Shown here: positions 54,301 through 63,703 of the stretch, one piece after another
Layout of the letters: each line of letters opens with the position of its first letter
Position numbering within the stretch: the first letter of the stretch is position 1
Assembly (NCBI GenBank): GCA_029582265.1
Contig: CM055819.1
Coordinates: forward strand, 39,918,761 to 39,982,760
Length of the DNA: 64,000 nt
Origin: Zoroaster sp. YZ-2022
Taxonomy: Eukaryota; Echinodermata; Asteroidea; Forcipulatida; Zoroasteridae
Direction of reading: 5' to 3'
Notes under the pieces: generated by a model
Told to the model about the DNA's origin: nothing
The model's input: the letters and a program-made list of their open reading frames with translations, nothing else
The model's database searches: none
Program-made: the position numbers and the translations under genes

Positions 54301-57300
54301 CCTGGCTGACGGCCCAGACAGTCAATGTGTTGAAGTTTCCTCCAATGATCAATCCCCAGAAGGACAGTCGATGGGTCGGATCAGGGGAAAAACTGCACAA
54401 GAAAACAAATCACTCTTTCATTAAACATGAGGGTGTTTTTTGGCTTTTAACCCTCCTGGAGGCCACTCCGATCCACAAAATTCTGTTCTTTAGCAACCTT
54501 CAGTACATACATGTACAAGCCTGCTGTCCTTTCCAAGTAATCTTACAAAATCAACTGTGTGCCACCCAAGGCCACTGTAAATGTTCGAACATATTAGTAT
54601 GGCATACAATGCATCGATGGGAGACCCTGCAATCTCAGTGGGGTGACAGTGCACAGAAGGGTAACCATAGGAGGCCACTGGCAACAGCTAATGGCTTGGA
54701 GTGGCCTGAATGGGTTGTTTCAAAAATTGCACTGATTGTAGGAGGGCTAAAGAAGGTGGATGGGGTGCAAAGGTGGCACATTAAAAATTAACAATTTACG
54801 ATTTCCTTCCAGTTTTGAGTCAACATACCTTCCTTTTGATTGCTTAACCCTTGCCCATCCCTTCAGCCATCCCGAGACAAAAATTAAACAGTGTGCGATT
54901 CTCCCACCTTTGTCTAAAGGGACAATATCGTCACAATCAACAGGGCGTGGAATCGGAGCACTAGTTTTAGATTAACACAGTGACTGAAAATAATACCCCG
55001 CGTGATAAGGTCGTATTACCGTTGTTGCTGCTGCATAAATGAACTAGTAATTTTCAGTCACTGTGTTCAATTTAACCCGAACCCCCTAGGTGTTCTGGCT
55101 AGGAACCTTCGTGAATCCTCCAAAATCCATCAGTGCACTTTTGGAAACATACCCTTGTCTTCAAAATGCACCATGCATTTTCGTTGATCTTTCATATTCA
55201 GCACTTACGGCCTGTACTTCTTGCCAGGTAGTAATTTTGCCCCATTTGAAGAGGTGAAAGTACCAGTGTCCAACAGTGCTGAATCTTTCCCAAAAAAGTG
55301 CCCCTTGGAGGATTTTGCAGGATATGGGGTGGTTAGGGTTAAACTAGGACACTGATTCCATGCCCTGTTGAAAACTGGCTCTGATCGTGACGATATTGCC
55401 TCTTTAATATGACAAAATATCAACAAATTGGTCCACCTTGATTGATGGGCACTTACTCAAAGAAGTTGAGGTGTCCCCGTTCGTAGTTGTAGTCCCAGAT
55501 ATACTTCATACCCCCCGCCTGCACGATACCCATGATGGTGATTGTGATTAGGGAGCCGAAGAGAACGACAAACTGAAACACGTCAGTCCAGATGACTGCT
55601 TTGATTCCACCCTACAGAGAGAAATTACAACAACAAAAAATAGTTCTCCAAAGTAAAGCTCTCAAATAATAATAATAACTGGATTTATAGAGTGCCAAAT
55701 TATCAAAGGATACAAGGCGCTATATTAGGGAGGAGGGCCGAAGTCATGGTACAGCCAAGCCTTTGAGAAGCCTGGCCAGGCCTAGGCTACCTGGCCTCCT
55801 AATCTGTCTTTTGTGAGTCCTAATCCTGTAACAATACAGTACCTGCCAATCAACATAACCTGGGCTTCTGGAGGGCCTAGCCCAGACAAGCAGAGCTCAT
55901 TATATAGGCCAGTAGGCAGGGGAAAAGCCTGGGCCTGGCCGGGCTTCTCAAAGGCTTGGCTGAACCATGACTTTGGCCCTGGTCCCTGACAAAGAAAGGA
56001 GAGGGACCAAGAAGACAAAAGAAAGAGAAATAAACCAGCTACGATTTGGGGAAAAGATAGGTCTTGAGAGGCTTTTTGAAGGACAGAAGACTGTTTGAAT
56101 TTCTGATGGGGATGGGTAGGCTATTCCATAAACGGGGGGGCGGCAATGGAAAAGGCCCTGTCACCAGCCTATTTATGTGATTTGTGGACGACAAGGGTTT
56201 CACCATCAGAAGAACGAAGGGAGTATGAATAGTTCTTGTAACCTTGCTATCAAATCTAGCAACTCTACCGCGGTGCACCCATCTGGATTTTCTTCCACAC
56301 AAATCTATGTGACCAAAACGAGGCTGGGAGGACAATAGGCTGGTGCCAGTTATGCACTGAGATTCAGGGCTCTTAACGTACTTGTGAACAGGGAATCTGA
56401 CAGAAATGGCTGCAGCGTGATAATCTATCTATGTCCCATAGCTTGGAGGCCGTTGGGGCAACATCTTGATGGCTCTTCATGAAGCATCTTTGTCCATCAT
56501 GGTCGTTGCTGTGGGTGATACTACTACACTTGGTGGCACCCATCTCCTCTCCAAGTCTTACTTAATTAGCTACCAGAGACACAGGGGTAAACCCCTACTC
56601 TTGCACGGTAAGTGTCATTGTGGGTTCTTTGACGTGCACTGATTTTTGTAGTACATGGGACCTACGGCTTAACGTCCCATCCGAAGGACGAAGCAATTAT
56701 GGTCAAGTGTCTTGCTCAAGGACACAAGCTCCGCGACCGGCCAGGCCGGGATTCGAACCCACATTCTGACGCCACCAGAAGTTGAATCTGATGCATTAGA
56801 CCGCTCGGCCACGACGCACCAAGCGTGACAAAGGTCAACCCAAAAACAGAAAAGTGTGAACCTTGCTGATTGCCGCAAAATTCAACAGCACTTCTTTTGT
56901 TTACTGTCCAATGCTACAAAATCCAACATCATTTTGGCATTTTGGCATTTTGTGGGGCTGAACAGGGTTAGGGTTGATTCCAAAACTGACATGCATTTGC
57001 CAATGCATATCTGGTGCTTGGGGGATAACCCTGTGCAAGTGAACAAAATAAAAAAAATACCAGGCAACTCAAGACGGGAATTGAACCAAGGACTTTCTCA
57101 CTTGAGAAATACAACCGAACCTGTTACTGTGAATTGTTGAAGGAAGTATGCACCTCTGATAGTCCACATAAGTTTTTAACCTAACTAATCTCGACTCGAG
57201 TGGGGACTTTTTATTGACACTTTTGTTGTCAATTCTACACAGATGAAACCGAGCCACTAACCCTAACCACACCATATCCTCCAAAATCTTCCAAGGGCAC

Positions 57301-60300
57301 TTTTTTTTTGAAAAAAAAAAAATCAGTCCTGTTGGAAACTGCTACTTTCACCTCTTCAAATGGGGCAAAATTACTACCTGGCAAGAAGTACAGGCCATAA
57401 GTGCTGAATATAAAAGATCAACGAAAATGCATGGTGCATTTTGAAGATAAAGGCATGTTTCCAAAAGTGCACTGGAGGATTTTGGTGGGTTCAGGAAGGT
57501 TCCGAGAAAGAATACCTAGGGGGTTAGGGTTAATATTAAAATTTACAGAAAAAAAAGGGGAAAAAATGGAAAATTTTACTTACTAGTGCGGTATATATAG
57601 TGCAGATGGCTCCTGTTGTAAGCACAGTAGCAAAGACTGGGAATTTGGTTGCTAAAAGAAAAAGGAATATTTTTACAAAGATCATTTAAAATAATTTAAC
57701 AAAACAAAGAAAACATACACAGACTCAATGTCTAACTCTCATACGAGGGGAAAAATGCACTTATAAGTGTGATACACAGGGAAAGGTAGCACTGCCCCCA
57801 AATGAGGAGTTACACCAGGCTGTGGAATTTCCGCCAGGCCTGGTCCCGGCCTTGGTACCCCTTCAATTCTGATATTCTGATGGAAGTGGCCTTTGCTCAG
57901 GAAGAGTGGCCTTGCCCTGATAAGAATGAAATTCCTGGCCTGCCACATTGCCAAATCAAGGAGAAGGCTCATGAAGAAGTATGGTAAATTTACAATCATG
58001 GCGATTGTGATTGGAAATCTCTTTTTCTGTTATGAAAATCTCAACTTTCGGGGAATTACATGGAAAAGGGTACTGACCAGTGTAATATATATAGTGCTGA
58101 TTAACCCTCCTACTATAGCTGCACTTTAGTGGCACGTGGTCAAAATCCGTCAACTGCCTGTTTTGACTATTGACCCAAATGTGCACACAGGGGCATTTTG
58201 GACTGGTTTTTACTGTCATTTTGACCACCCTGAAACAATACAAGACGATGCTTTTACCAGTCAAAAAACGGTCGACTCATTTTGACCTGAAAATGTACCC
58301 ACTACACGTAAGGTTTGACAGTGTTCGATTTTTAAGTGCACTATTCAATTCATTTTTTTTTTTTCAATTCAATTCATTTTATTTCCATATCAATACCATT
58401 GGAAGCAAACAAAATTATTATAACAAAACAAAAGAAGCAAAACTAATAAGAGAAGTGATAATCATGAATTATATAGATACGAGTGGTATGATATGGAGGG
58501 GGCTCATATAAAGCAAGCTTGTTAATTATGAGCTCCCTATAAGTATAACTGGAAGTGAACTGTTCACGTTCTCGAGATCAAGAACGTGAACAGAGCACAA
58601 GCGAAAGATTTTAGGTTGGTACAAGACAAACACGTAAACGCATAAAATAAACAAATGCACAAAATAAGCAAAAGAAAAGGCAGTATCAAATAAATTTTAC
58701 AGTATAAAAATAGAAAAATGTTTTTAGATGACATTTTAAATTACATACATCAGTAATCAACTTGCAGAAATATTTTAAACCAAAAAACTTCATAACAGCA
58801 TCAAACGCACATGGATAATAAATTCAAACATCTGAACTTACATATAAGCCATTGAAATAAAAATTTGATATGTACATGCAGGCGCAGGTTAGAAATTATT
58901 TTATGAGAGCAAAATAGGAATTAATGATACACGTAATGCCTAAATAAATTGAAATGCATTGAAATGCATGCTATTCAGGAATACAAGAGTAGGCTACTAT
59001 GAACATATCATTAAATAAATTAAGTATAAGTTTATGGATACTTATAGTTATTTAAAATTAATCTCCTAAAATTATATTTAAAAGAATTTAAGGTTTTGTG
59101 GTTGGTAAGGGGTGTATTAAGAGAGTTCCATAATTTCGGCCCATCATACTTGATTGATTTCTGGGCAAGATGAGTACGAGTAAATGGTATGTGATAATGA
59201 GAGGCTTGACGAGTTGAATAGGAATGAACATTTGTATTTCTAGAGAAAATGGTAGCAAGACTATATGGAATTTCATTGTGGGCGAGTTGAAACATAAATA
59301 TGCCAAGGTAGTAATTATAAAGGTCTTTAACTTTTAATATTTTATTTTGGAAGAAAAGCGGATCGGTATGTGCAATAAAACTAGATTTTGTAATAATACG
59401 AAGGGCCTTTTTTTGGAGGAGAAATAATCTATTAAGAATTGTTTGGGCGGCATTTCCCCATGCTAAAATACCATAGTTGATATATGACGAGATTAAAGTA
59501 GTATAGAGTGAAAATAGAATATGTTGGGGGAGATAGCTTGAGCCTATTAATAATACCTATGTTTCTTGAAATGATTTTACATAGTCTATGTGAATTCTCA
59601 AAGATAGCTTATTGTCTATATGTAACCCTAGGAATTTGACACTAGTGGTTTGACTAATTACGTCATTATTAATTAAAATGTCCTTTGGCAACACGTCGTG
59701 GGTATTACTGAATAGCATGCAATTAGTTTTATTTACATTTAATGATAATTTATTGCATTTAATCCAGTTATATATGAACACAAGTTCAGCATTAACTGTG
59801 TCAATAAGAATATCAATATTTGGATGACTAAAAAATAAGTTTGTATCGTCCGCATAAAGTATACATGTAAGAAGATTAGAGGAATTAGAAATATCGTTAA
59901 TATATATTAAAAAGAGCAGAGGACCAAGAATTGATCCTTGTGGTACACCACACGCCAGGAAATGTGGTTTTGAATTACTGCCATTTATACAAACATATTG
60001 TTCTCTATTTGTAAGGTAACTTTTGAACCACTCCAGAGGCCTTCCTCGTATCCCATAATGATTTAACTTGTACAAAAGTACATCATGATTTAGAGTATCA
60101 AAAGCTTTAGAAAAATCGAGGAAAACCTCTAGAGTGTGTTCAGCATTATCTATCCCAGTAATGACCTTATTTATTAAATGAAGAACAGCACGAGTTGTAG
60201 AATGTTTGGCTCGGAATCCAAACTGGGAGTTTTTAAGAATGTTATGTTTATTCAAAAAAGTAAGAGTCTGAGTGTATACAATTCTTTCAAAAATTTTGGA

Positions 60301-62242
60301 GAAGTTTGTAAGAATAGATATGGGTCGATAATTGCTCATTAATTAAAGAAATGTCACCTTTTTTATAAATCGGAATAACCTTGGCAATTTTTATATCTTT
60401 TGGTACAACACCAGTTGAAAGAGATAAGTTGATAACATAATTAAGTGGTTCAGCAATTTGTGAAATTACTTTTTTAATTACAAAGCAATTTATAAAATCA
60501 AAACCCTTACTTTTATTGTTAGACATATTTTTTACAACTTCAATAATCTCATGTTTGGTGGAAGGGGCAAAGAACATAGATTGTGAATTGGATTGCTGGA
60601 GGTAATCATAGAAATTGGTATTACATTGAGGGACATTGTCAGCTAAATTTGGACCCAAATTAACAAAGAAGTTATTAAATAACTCTGCACTCATCAAAGG
60701 ATCATCAATCAGTTTCCCATTATGAGATATTCCAGAGGTTTTGACATTTGAAGAGTTTTTGTTCAAAACTGAATTTATAGTTTTCCAAGTGTTTTTAATG
60801 TTGTTTTTTTCCTCATCAAATTTAGTCAAGTAATAATTTTTTTTGCATTTCTTAACACACTTGTAAGAACGTTTCTGTATCTTGTGTACATAAGATGATT
60901 ATTATCACTTCTATTTTTTATGAACTTACAATAAAGCTTATTTTTAAATTTTATGGATTTGAGTAGAGAAATGGATATCCATGGGGAATTTGGCTTAAGT
61001 TTGCTATTCTTTTTATTAACAGTGGTTATATTAGTTTGATGTACATTACTAAATATACTGTTAAAGTTAATAAAGGCAATATTGACATCATCTGTATTAT
61101 AAACAGAAGACCAGTCAGCAGAACGAAAACCTTGTTGAAGTTTATTTAGAGACTCTGGGGTGTATAATTGAAAGTGCTGATGAAATTTGGATTATGGATA
61201 TTTGAATTTGATTTAGAAGTAGGTATTGAGGCTGCAACTGGAAAATGATCAGATATATCGGATATTAATATAACAGATTTGGGAGGTGGTAAAACATTTG
61301 TAAATATATTATCAAGTAAAGTAGCAGAGGTTTTCGTTATTCTAGTGGGCTTATCAATAAGCGGAAGAAATGACATGGAGTAAATTGTATCAAGAAAACC
61401 TTGAGCAATATTGCAATTCTCATATTCTAAAAGATTAATGTTAAAATCCCCAGTAAGAATACACCGTTTGTTTTCTGAAGAAAGACTGGCCATTATATTA
61501 CGAAACATTGCCATAAAATTAAGATAAGAAGCTTTGGGTGGCTTATAGACTACACCAACAACAGTATTTTTAATGGGTGGATTTTTAATTTCAATAAAAA
61601 TGGTTTCAATAGAGTCAGTGGAATAATAGAGGTCCTGTCTTAAATTATATTGAATATTAGACTGTATGCAGAAAGCAACCCCACCTCCAGTTTTATGCGG
61701 TCTATTATTAAAGACTAGTTTATAACCCGGTAATGAAAATATATCAGGGGATGTATCTTTGAGCCAGGTTTCTGAGAGAGCAATGAGGGAGAATTCACTG
61801 ATGGACTGGAGGAGAACTTTTAACTGTTCAAAATTTTTGGGAAGACTTCTGATGTTAAGATGAAGTAGAGTGAGATTTGGATCAGTACTGCAAAAGTTGT
61901 TTATAAATTCAGATTCAGTGGAATAGGTGCAATCATTAATGAGCGGACGCGTAATATCAGTATCTGCATTGAGATTTAGATTTGACAAACTAGTAAGCAA
62001 GGGAAATACCTTGGCAAGTACATCAACATTTTGACTGATTTTTGACCCTTGCAGAACACAGGAGGGATAATTCGGTTATAAGACGAAGGGATAAAAACAC
62101 CACGTGATGATCGAATAATCTCACCTGCTTCTAAGGCTAACGCGGGAGCATACAGGACAATGGCTAAGTACAGGAGAGTCTGAAGAATGAAAAGCAAGGC
62201 TCCGATTGAACGAACTAACGGACTGAACCGTTTGTGTAGATA
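38882..62242 (-). CDS. SLC5-family sodium-coupled solute transporter (SMCT/SMVT-like), 3' 13 exons; 5' end outside window
   Basis: Exons in transcript order (minus strand): 62242-62125, 57651-57584, 55611-55457, 54392-54252, 53190-53105, 50873-50829, 48832-48765, 48233-48145, 46454-46231, 45241-45088, 44764-44647, 43322-43183, 39095-38882 (stop at 38884-38882). Phases agree and give 539 codons plus stop. Landmarks are YLAIVLYAPALALEA, IYTALGGIKAVIWTDVFQ, GLFVACLFAGTLSTVSSGLN, LGGIGGPLLGVFSLGML and MWYSAVSSLATFIVGVL. These are the SLC5 fold from about TM3 to TM13. The TM8 Ser-rich stretch (STVSSG) holds the paired serines that bind Na+ in the family. The first ~110 residues (TM1-3), with the start codon and promoter, should lie beyond 64000; I found no further exon between 62243 and 64000. 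The closest families are SLC5A8/A12 (monocarboxylates) and SLC5A6 (biotin/pantothenate); the substrate cannot be settled here. It acts at the plasma membrane. It converges with UTP6. Confidence 0.92.
39174..39671 (+). mobile_element. TTAA-flanked element, family C (copy 3), interrupted
   Basis: TTAA at 39170-39173 and 39672-39675; CCCTAACCCCCTAGGTATTC to GGTGGTTAGGG. The middle (about 39264-39500) is an (AAT)n run plus text with TTTTTAGCGCGCACATATCC, probably a SINE 3' part inserted later. Confidence 0.75.
39891..42567. repeat. 40-bp satellite array, about 67 units, with higher-order structure
   Basis: The unit is ACTTAGAAGTCTATTAGACA followed by ACTTTACGCATTCAGTTACG. Variants (TATG/TACG, AGT/AAT/AAG, TTAGACA/TTAGGCA/TGAGACA, CGCT for CGCA) recur in ordered runs. 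The run at 40421-40860 reappears at 41061-41660 with an inner four-unit block duplicated. It fills most of the last SLC5 intron. Stops in every frame. Confidence 0.97.
42575..42730 (+). repeat. GAGGAC/GTCCTC-type repeat
   Basis: GTTTATGGTTTAAACCGAGG through CAACAGAGGGAACAAAATAA; the uninterrupted counterpart of 24055-24575. Related text is at 31505-31615 and 47503-47690. Confidence 0.6.
42734..43065 (+). mobile_element. palindromic element, family E (copy 4)
   Basis: CTTGGGCGATAACATGATAT start and AAAATCGATCCAAGTCT decayed end. It lies 118 bp after the exon 43322-43183 donor on the minus strand. Confidence 0.65.
43440..44050. other. SLC5 intron, CpG-containing, no feature recognised
   Basis: GCCTGTGAGTGGGGTTTGAT to CACAGGCCTG give short inverted ends (about 43458 and 44015), suggesting an old DNA element. 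The inside has TACGGCCGGAAGTAACACGC. Confidence 0.35.
44332..44662 (-). repeat. direct duplication overlapping an SLC5 splice donor
   Basis: CAGGTT(G/A)TTTGCCGATGAGG ... TGACATCTTGACTTA occurs twice, about 153-168 bp apart. The upstream copy (minus-strand sense) includes the last bases of exon 44764-44647 and its donor AGA|GTAAGT. The downstream copy has AGATTAAGT, so its donor is dead. Confidence 0.85.
44925..45022 (-). repeat. TATAGGTTTT short tandem repeat
   Basis: Imperfect copies of TATAGGTTTT just after the exon 45241-45088 donor. No other function is seen. Confidence 0.6.
45365..46195 (+). mobile_element. SINE-like element with hairpin, interrupted by a hAT-like MITE
   Basis: The left hairpin (CTACACCGACGTGTGTATAG and its inverse) flanks GGGCGGGATTTGAACCCACG, a B-box-like inverse. 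The body includes GAGCTGTTAACTCCACAGGG, and after the MITE GGGGGAATAATGTAAAGTGC with an (ATT)n tail. The tail ends about 35 bp from the exon 46454-46231 donor. Confidence 0.65.
45735..46115. mobile_element. hAT-like MITE with 8-bp target duplication
   Basis: GGGGGAAT at 45727-45734 and 46116-46123 flanks ends AGGGCTGTGCGTTTTTCGG and, inverted, ACCCAGCACAGCCCT. It is rich in GGGTATCC/GGATACCC. An 8-bp duplication and AGGGCTGTGC-like ends fit hAT. Confidence 0.75.
46231..46454 (-). CDS. SLC5 exon with enlarged Ser/Thr-rich intracellular loop
   Basis: This 224-nt exon begins inside TM8 (STVSSGLNALAAVTLMDIVR) and then runs through a hydrophilic stretch of about 45 residues rich in S, T, N and E before CDTVISKIL leads into TM9. 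Vertebrate SLC5A8-type proteins have a much shorter loop here. The open frame, both splice sites (TTACAG acceptor, A|GTAAGT donor) and the phase match to its neighbours support it as real coding sequence. Confidence 0.85.
46460..46815. other. SLC5 intron: nothing recognised
   Basis: AT-rich with short TTTTGA-like runs. Confidence 0.4.
46828..48030 (+). repeat. 162-bp (GT)n/GTCCCC compound array
   Basis: Units with (GT)n, GAGCGCATTCAAACCGGGGA, GGACAATAGTCCCCGGTTGC and ACAAAGGATGTCCCCGATTG start at 46849, 47011 and 47173, and again at 47868. A second block (TTCAAGCACTGGCCGCGTTA to CCCGTGCGGGATTG) occurs at 47331 and 47704, 373 bp apart. Open frames are by-products of the 162-bp period. Confidence 0.9.
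48263..48550 (+). mobile_element. TTAA-flanked element, family P (copy 2), right end deleted
   Basis: TTAA at 48259-48262 and 48551-48554; starts CCCTCCTCCTCTCGCTGCAC. It contains ACCAGTCAACTGCCTG and CATTTTGACCACCCTGAA. It begins 30 bp upstream of the SLC5 exon acceptor at 48234, so it is within the usual branch-point zone. Confidence 0.7.
48840..49325. other. SLC5 intron: nothing recognised
   Basis: A small open frame at 49084-49266 has no family motif. Confidence 0.35.
49330..49690 (+). repeat. AT-rich 21-bp minisatellite
   Basis: About 17 units of AATTAAAAAACAATAAAAAGT with small variants. Confidence 0.9.
49935..50156. mobile_element. palindromic MITE, family D (copy 2)
   Basis: TATAGGGACAGTATCGTCAC left, GTGACGATATTGTCCCTGTA right; CCATGCCCTGTTGACC and GAATCGGTGTCTTAGTTTAA inside. 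Confidence 0.75.
50180..50745 (+). repeat. 81-bp minisatellite, locus 3
   Basis: Six to seven units, then the common right flank AAACAACCAATCTGTGTAAG ... GGAGTCTAAGTCATGAGAAA, also present at locus 2 (inverted) and after the family A insertion at 13286. Confidence 0.95.
50829..50873 (-). CDS. 45-nt symmetric exon of the SLC5 gene, possible cassette exon
   Basis: This short stretch has a TTTTAG acceptor and an A|GTAAGA donor and encodes NLATSLHPALNSTTA when joined in phase 1 to the flanking exons. It adds 15 Ser/Thr-rich residues to a predicted extracellular loop and creates an N-S-T glycosylation sequon. Both its junctions are phase 1, and the exon before it (53105) also joins in frame to the one after it (48832), so skipping would keep the frame. 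The family does not conserve this loop, so homology gives no support; the call rests on splice signals and phase. Confidence 0.6.
50995..51250. repeat. decayed relative of the 29353-29578 foldback MITE
   Basis: CTGGCTCTGGCAAAACCCTA left and GTTTCAGGTTTTGCCAGAGT right. Confidence 0.65.
51365..51890 (+). repeat. repeat family K (longest copy)
   Basis: Starts near a G run, includes TTTTCATGAAACTTCGTAGG, GGGGCCGCTGTTGTGAACAG and GAAATCTATAGTTCTGAGCG, and ends near CCGGACAAATCACACCC. Partial copies are at 17878 and 26395. Function and class unknown. Confidence 0.55.
51895..52260. other. SLC5 intron: nothing recognised
   Basis: No repeat match or open frame of interest. Confidence 0.35.
52340..52735 (-). 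pseudogene. degenerate C-terminus of a LINE reverse transcriptase
   Basis: On minus, broken frames read IVNFIGDKLGSSLYNHFHTV, SQLSACSHPYTLAVP and SLWNS. This is the usual order at the end of Jockey/CR1-type ORF2 proteins (RIVNLIGD... SHPYTL... LWNSLP). Frameshifts break it. Confidence 0.65.
52751..53010. mobile_element. MITE family G (copy 2)
   Basis: Inverted ends AGGGGGGAGGGCCAAAGTCA and TGACTTTGGCCCTTGTCCCT; inside CACAACCTGGGCTTCTGGAG. Confidence 0.8.
53215..54060 (-). repeat. repeat family H (copy 4) with 58-bp tandem expansion
   Basis: GGGTAGCAGGCCTGGGTCTC and TCTAGAGGACAAAGCCCCCT repeat about seven times from 53279 to 53702. The rest follows family H. A MITE interrupts the last unit at about 53704-53845. 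Confidence 0.8.
53704..53845. mobile_element. foldback MITE inserted in the 58-bp array
   Basis: GGCCGATTTCACAAAGAGCT left and, inverted, CTTTGTGAAATCGAGCC right, with AAGATTGATCTTAA and TTAAGATGAATCTTA inside. CCTGG lies on both sides. Confidence 0.7.
54451..54746. mobile_element. TTAA-type element, single copy in window
   Basis: CCCTCCTGGAGGCCACTCCG left, GATTGTAGGAGGG right; flanks TTAA (54447-54450) and CTAA. It lies 58 bp upstream of the exon 54392 acceptor. Confidence 0.65.
54917..55405. mobile_element. palindromic MITE, family D (copy 3), split by family C
   Basis: AAAGGGACAATATCGTCACA left, TGACGATATTGCCTCTTTAA right. The family D text stops at TGTGTTCAATTTAA and resumes AAACTAGGACACTGATTCCA after the family C element. 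Confidence 0.75.
55076..55338 (+). mobile_element. TTAA-flanked element, family C (copy 4), nested in family D
   Basis: TTAA at 55072-55075 and 55339-55342; CCCGAACCCCCTAGGTGTTC to GGTGGTTAGGG. Confidence 0.85.
55664..56340 (-). pseudogene. LINE 3' fragment (ORF2 C-terminus and tail), split by MITE G
   Basis: Open frame on minus, 56335-56039, includes RLWNSLPIPIRNSNSLLSFK and KTYLF, the typical C-terminus of CR1/L2/Jockey-like ORF2 proteins. The 3' part continues to an (ATT)n-type tail at 55664-55675, with MITE G at 55727-55987 inserted. Confidence 0.7.
55727..55987. mobile_element. MITE family G (copy 3)
   Basis: AGGGAGGAGGGCCGAAGTCA left, TGACTTTGGCCCTGGTCCCT right; close to the 52.8-kb copy. 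Confidence 0.8.
56345..56820 (-). mobile_element. SINE with tRNA-like head
   Basis: On minus: head GTCGTGGCCGAGCGGTCTAA with B box GGGTTCGAATCCCGGCCTGG, central TGTCCTTGAGCAAGACACTT, and a longer body than the other SINEs. Confidence 0.65.
57261..57529 (-). mobile_element. TTAA-type element, family C (copy 5)
   Basis: CCCTAACCACACCATATCCT to GAATACCTAGGGGGTTAGGG; flanks CTAA (57257-57260) and TTAA (57530-57533). It ends 55 bp from the exon 57651-57584 donor. Confidence 0.8.
57820..57960. repeat. dispersed repeat family J (copy 4)
   Basis: Contains GGAATTTCCGCCAGGCCTGG and TTCTGATATTCTGATGGAAG. Confidence 0.5.
58105..62066 (+). mobile_element. TTAA-type element, family P (copy 3), split by a LINE
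   Basis: The left part 58105-58343 starts CCCTCCTACTATAGCTGCAC after TTAA (58101-58104) and stops at TTTTTAAGTGCACTA. The right part 62006-62066 resumes ATACCTTGGCAAGTACATCA and ends in a decayed ACAGGAGGG. The 10525-10934 copy shows the two parts contiguous (inverted: TATATCTAGTGCACTTAAAA). Confidence 0.8.
58344..62005 (-). mobile_element. 5'-truncated, degenerate Jockey/CR1-like LINE
   Basis: Minus-strand pieces: endonuclease (62000-61146), linker (60829-60287), reverse transcriptase (60339-59557) and C-terminus (59295-59032). Landmarks: LLHLNIRSLPKNFEQLK, ALSETWL, TGDFNINLL and SDHFPV for the apurinic-type endonuclease; SNYRPISIL, FLDFSKAFDTLNHD, GVPQGSILGPLLF, YADD and FLGLHID for the RT; GPKLWNSL near the end. 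At least three to four frame breaks (near 61150, 60840, 60340, 59570) make it inactive. It has no ORF1. The 3' side ends in an A run and AATTGAATT repeats near 58350-58375. It lies in the intron between the SLC5 exons 62242-62125 and 57651-57584. Confidence 0.9.
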
Positions 62243-63340
62243 CTGAAATAAAAAACAAACATTGAATAGTCAGTGAATTCAGATTCCTTCAGTTTTGGAA
62301 GACTGACCTGGGTTCAGATATCAATTGTAACTGATTGGCTACTTTAGTCAACAGCACACATACCCCCTGTTGCTTACCATTGGAAACTGTAGTTGACCAA
62401 GGTCACCATACACACAGCACTTAATTGGGAGTATCATGACCAGCTTTTAAAACAGCTGTATTTTTTCCCTTCTTCGCAGTCCATACCCATGCTATATATG
62501 GTTGGAAAGACCGATTCCTTATCTTTCTAATGGTATAGCCCAACCTACATGCTGCTATTATAGAAATCAGACATAATACAAGTCAATCCTTTCAATGGCT
62601 ATTTGTGCTATGGAACGCCATACACATGTGTACAAAATGCTCTGTTTGTGAAACAAAGTCTGGGGATCAGGAAGTAAAATAAATAACCCGATCATTTTAT
62701 ATGCAATGCCAATGATTTTGGTATCGTATGAAAGGGAATTTCATAAGCAACAATCATTTCATTGAATGTATCTTTCTCCAACAAATCCTTCATGATGAAA
62801 AACGAGTTTAGAAAAAGTGCCTGTAAATGGATGCATACTGTTGTGCAATAATGTGTGAATTCATGCATGACTGGGCAAACAATTCGGTAACCAGTGGGAC
62901 ATCCTGTTGAAACTACTCAGTAATGAAAGGGTTAAACTTTTGTTACGTGTTAAATTTTCAACAGGTTTATTTTGTAAAGAATTGTACACCACTGGTGTAC
63001 AATTCATCCATACTTTCTAAATGCATCCATACTTTATAAGGCAATCGTTAAAAAATTGAAAGACGATTTAATTGTCAAATGGTTGAGACTATGGTCTGTC
63101 ATGGAGGAAGCTTCCTCCATGGGTCTGTTCAATGCTTGAACACACCCTGCCTAACAAAAGGGCTATGAAGGGATTACTGTTTATTTGTGTACAGAGGATT
63201 AGTGAAGGATAAGCAGGGCCAGTGCCAGACTACAGTCTCTGCTTTGTAGGTATTAGGACCTTCAATTATCACTTCTTTTGTCTGCTTCCAGAAGCTGTTC
63301 CACACAAAAAGGACAGCTTTTACATCTGGTAAACAAAGGA
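62243..63340. other. SLC5 intron: no exon or repeat recognised
   Basis: I looked for the exon encoding the preceding TM2-TM3 part on the minus strand and found none. A direct TGTACAATTC-like repeat near 62985-63003 is the only oddity. Confidence 0.4.
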
Positions 63341-63351
63341 AGCAAGCTTAA

Positions 63352-63703
63352 CCCTCCTACGCCCAGGCTGAAATTTGGCCCAGTAAGCACCGCACCCACA
63401 GACAGTCACTTGAGTATTTTTGGTTGCATTGCCAATTGTTCACACATGTGTATAAGAGTGCTGGAGATAGTGGCAAAGTCAAACACACTTGTGTATGTCT
63501 TACAAGTTATATGCAGAGTCACACAGAGCTGTGTATGTACTGCATAAGTTAGCAGCAGACTCATATACAGTCGAGTGGTTTTGGTTTGACCTCCTACCAT
63601 AGCCACATGTCCTTGCATTTATTTGAGTGCACTGCACAAAGTCAATGGGTTGGGAGTTACATACAAATTTTGAGTGTCTTTGATTGTTAAACCTATAGGA
63701 GGG
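63352..63703 (-). mobile_element. TTAA-type element, family A (copy 3, inverted)
   Basis: CCCTCCTACGCCCAGGCTGA left, GTTAAACCTATAGGAGGG right; flanks TTAA (63348-63351) and CTAA (63704-63707). Confidence 0.8.
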
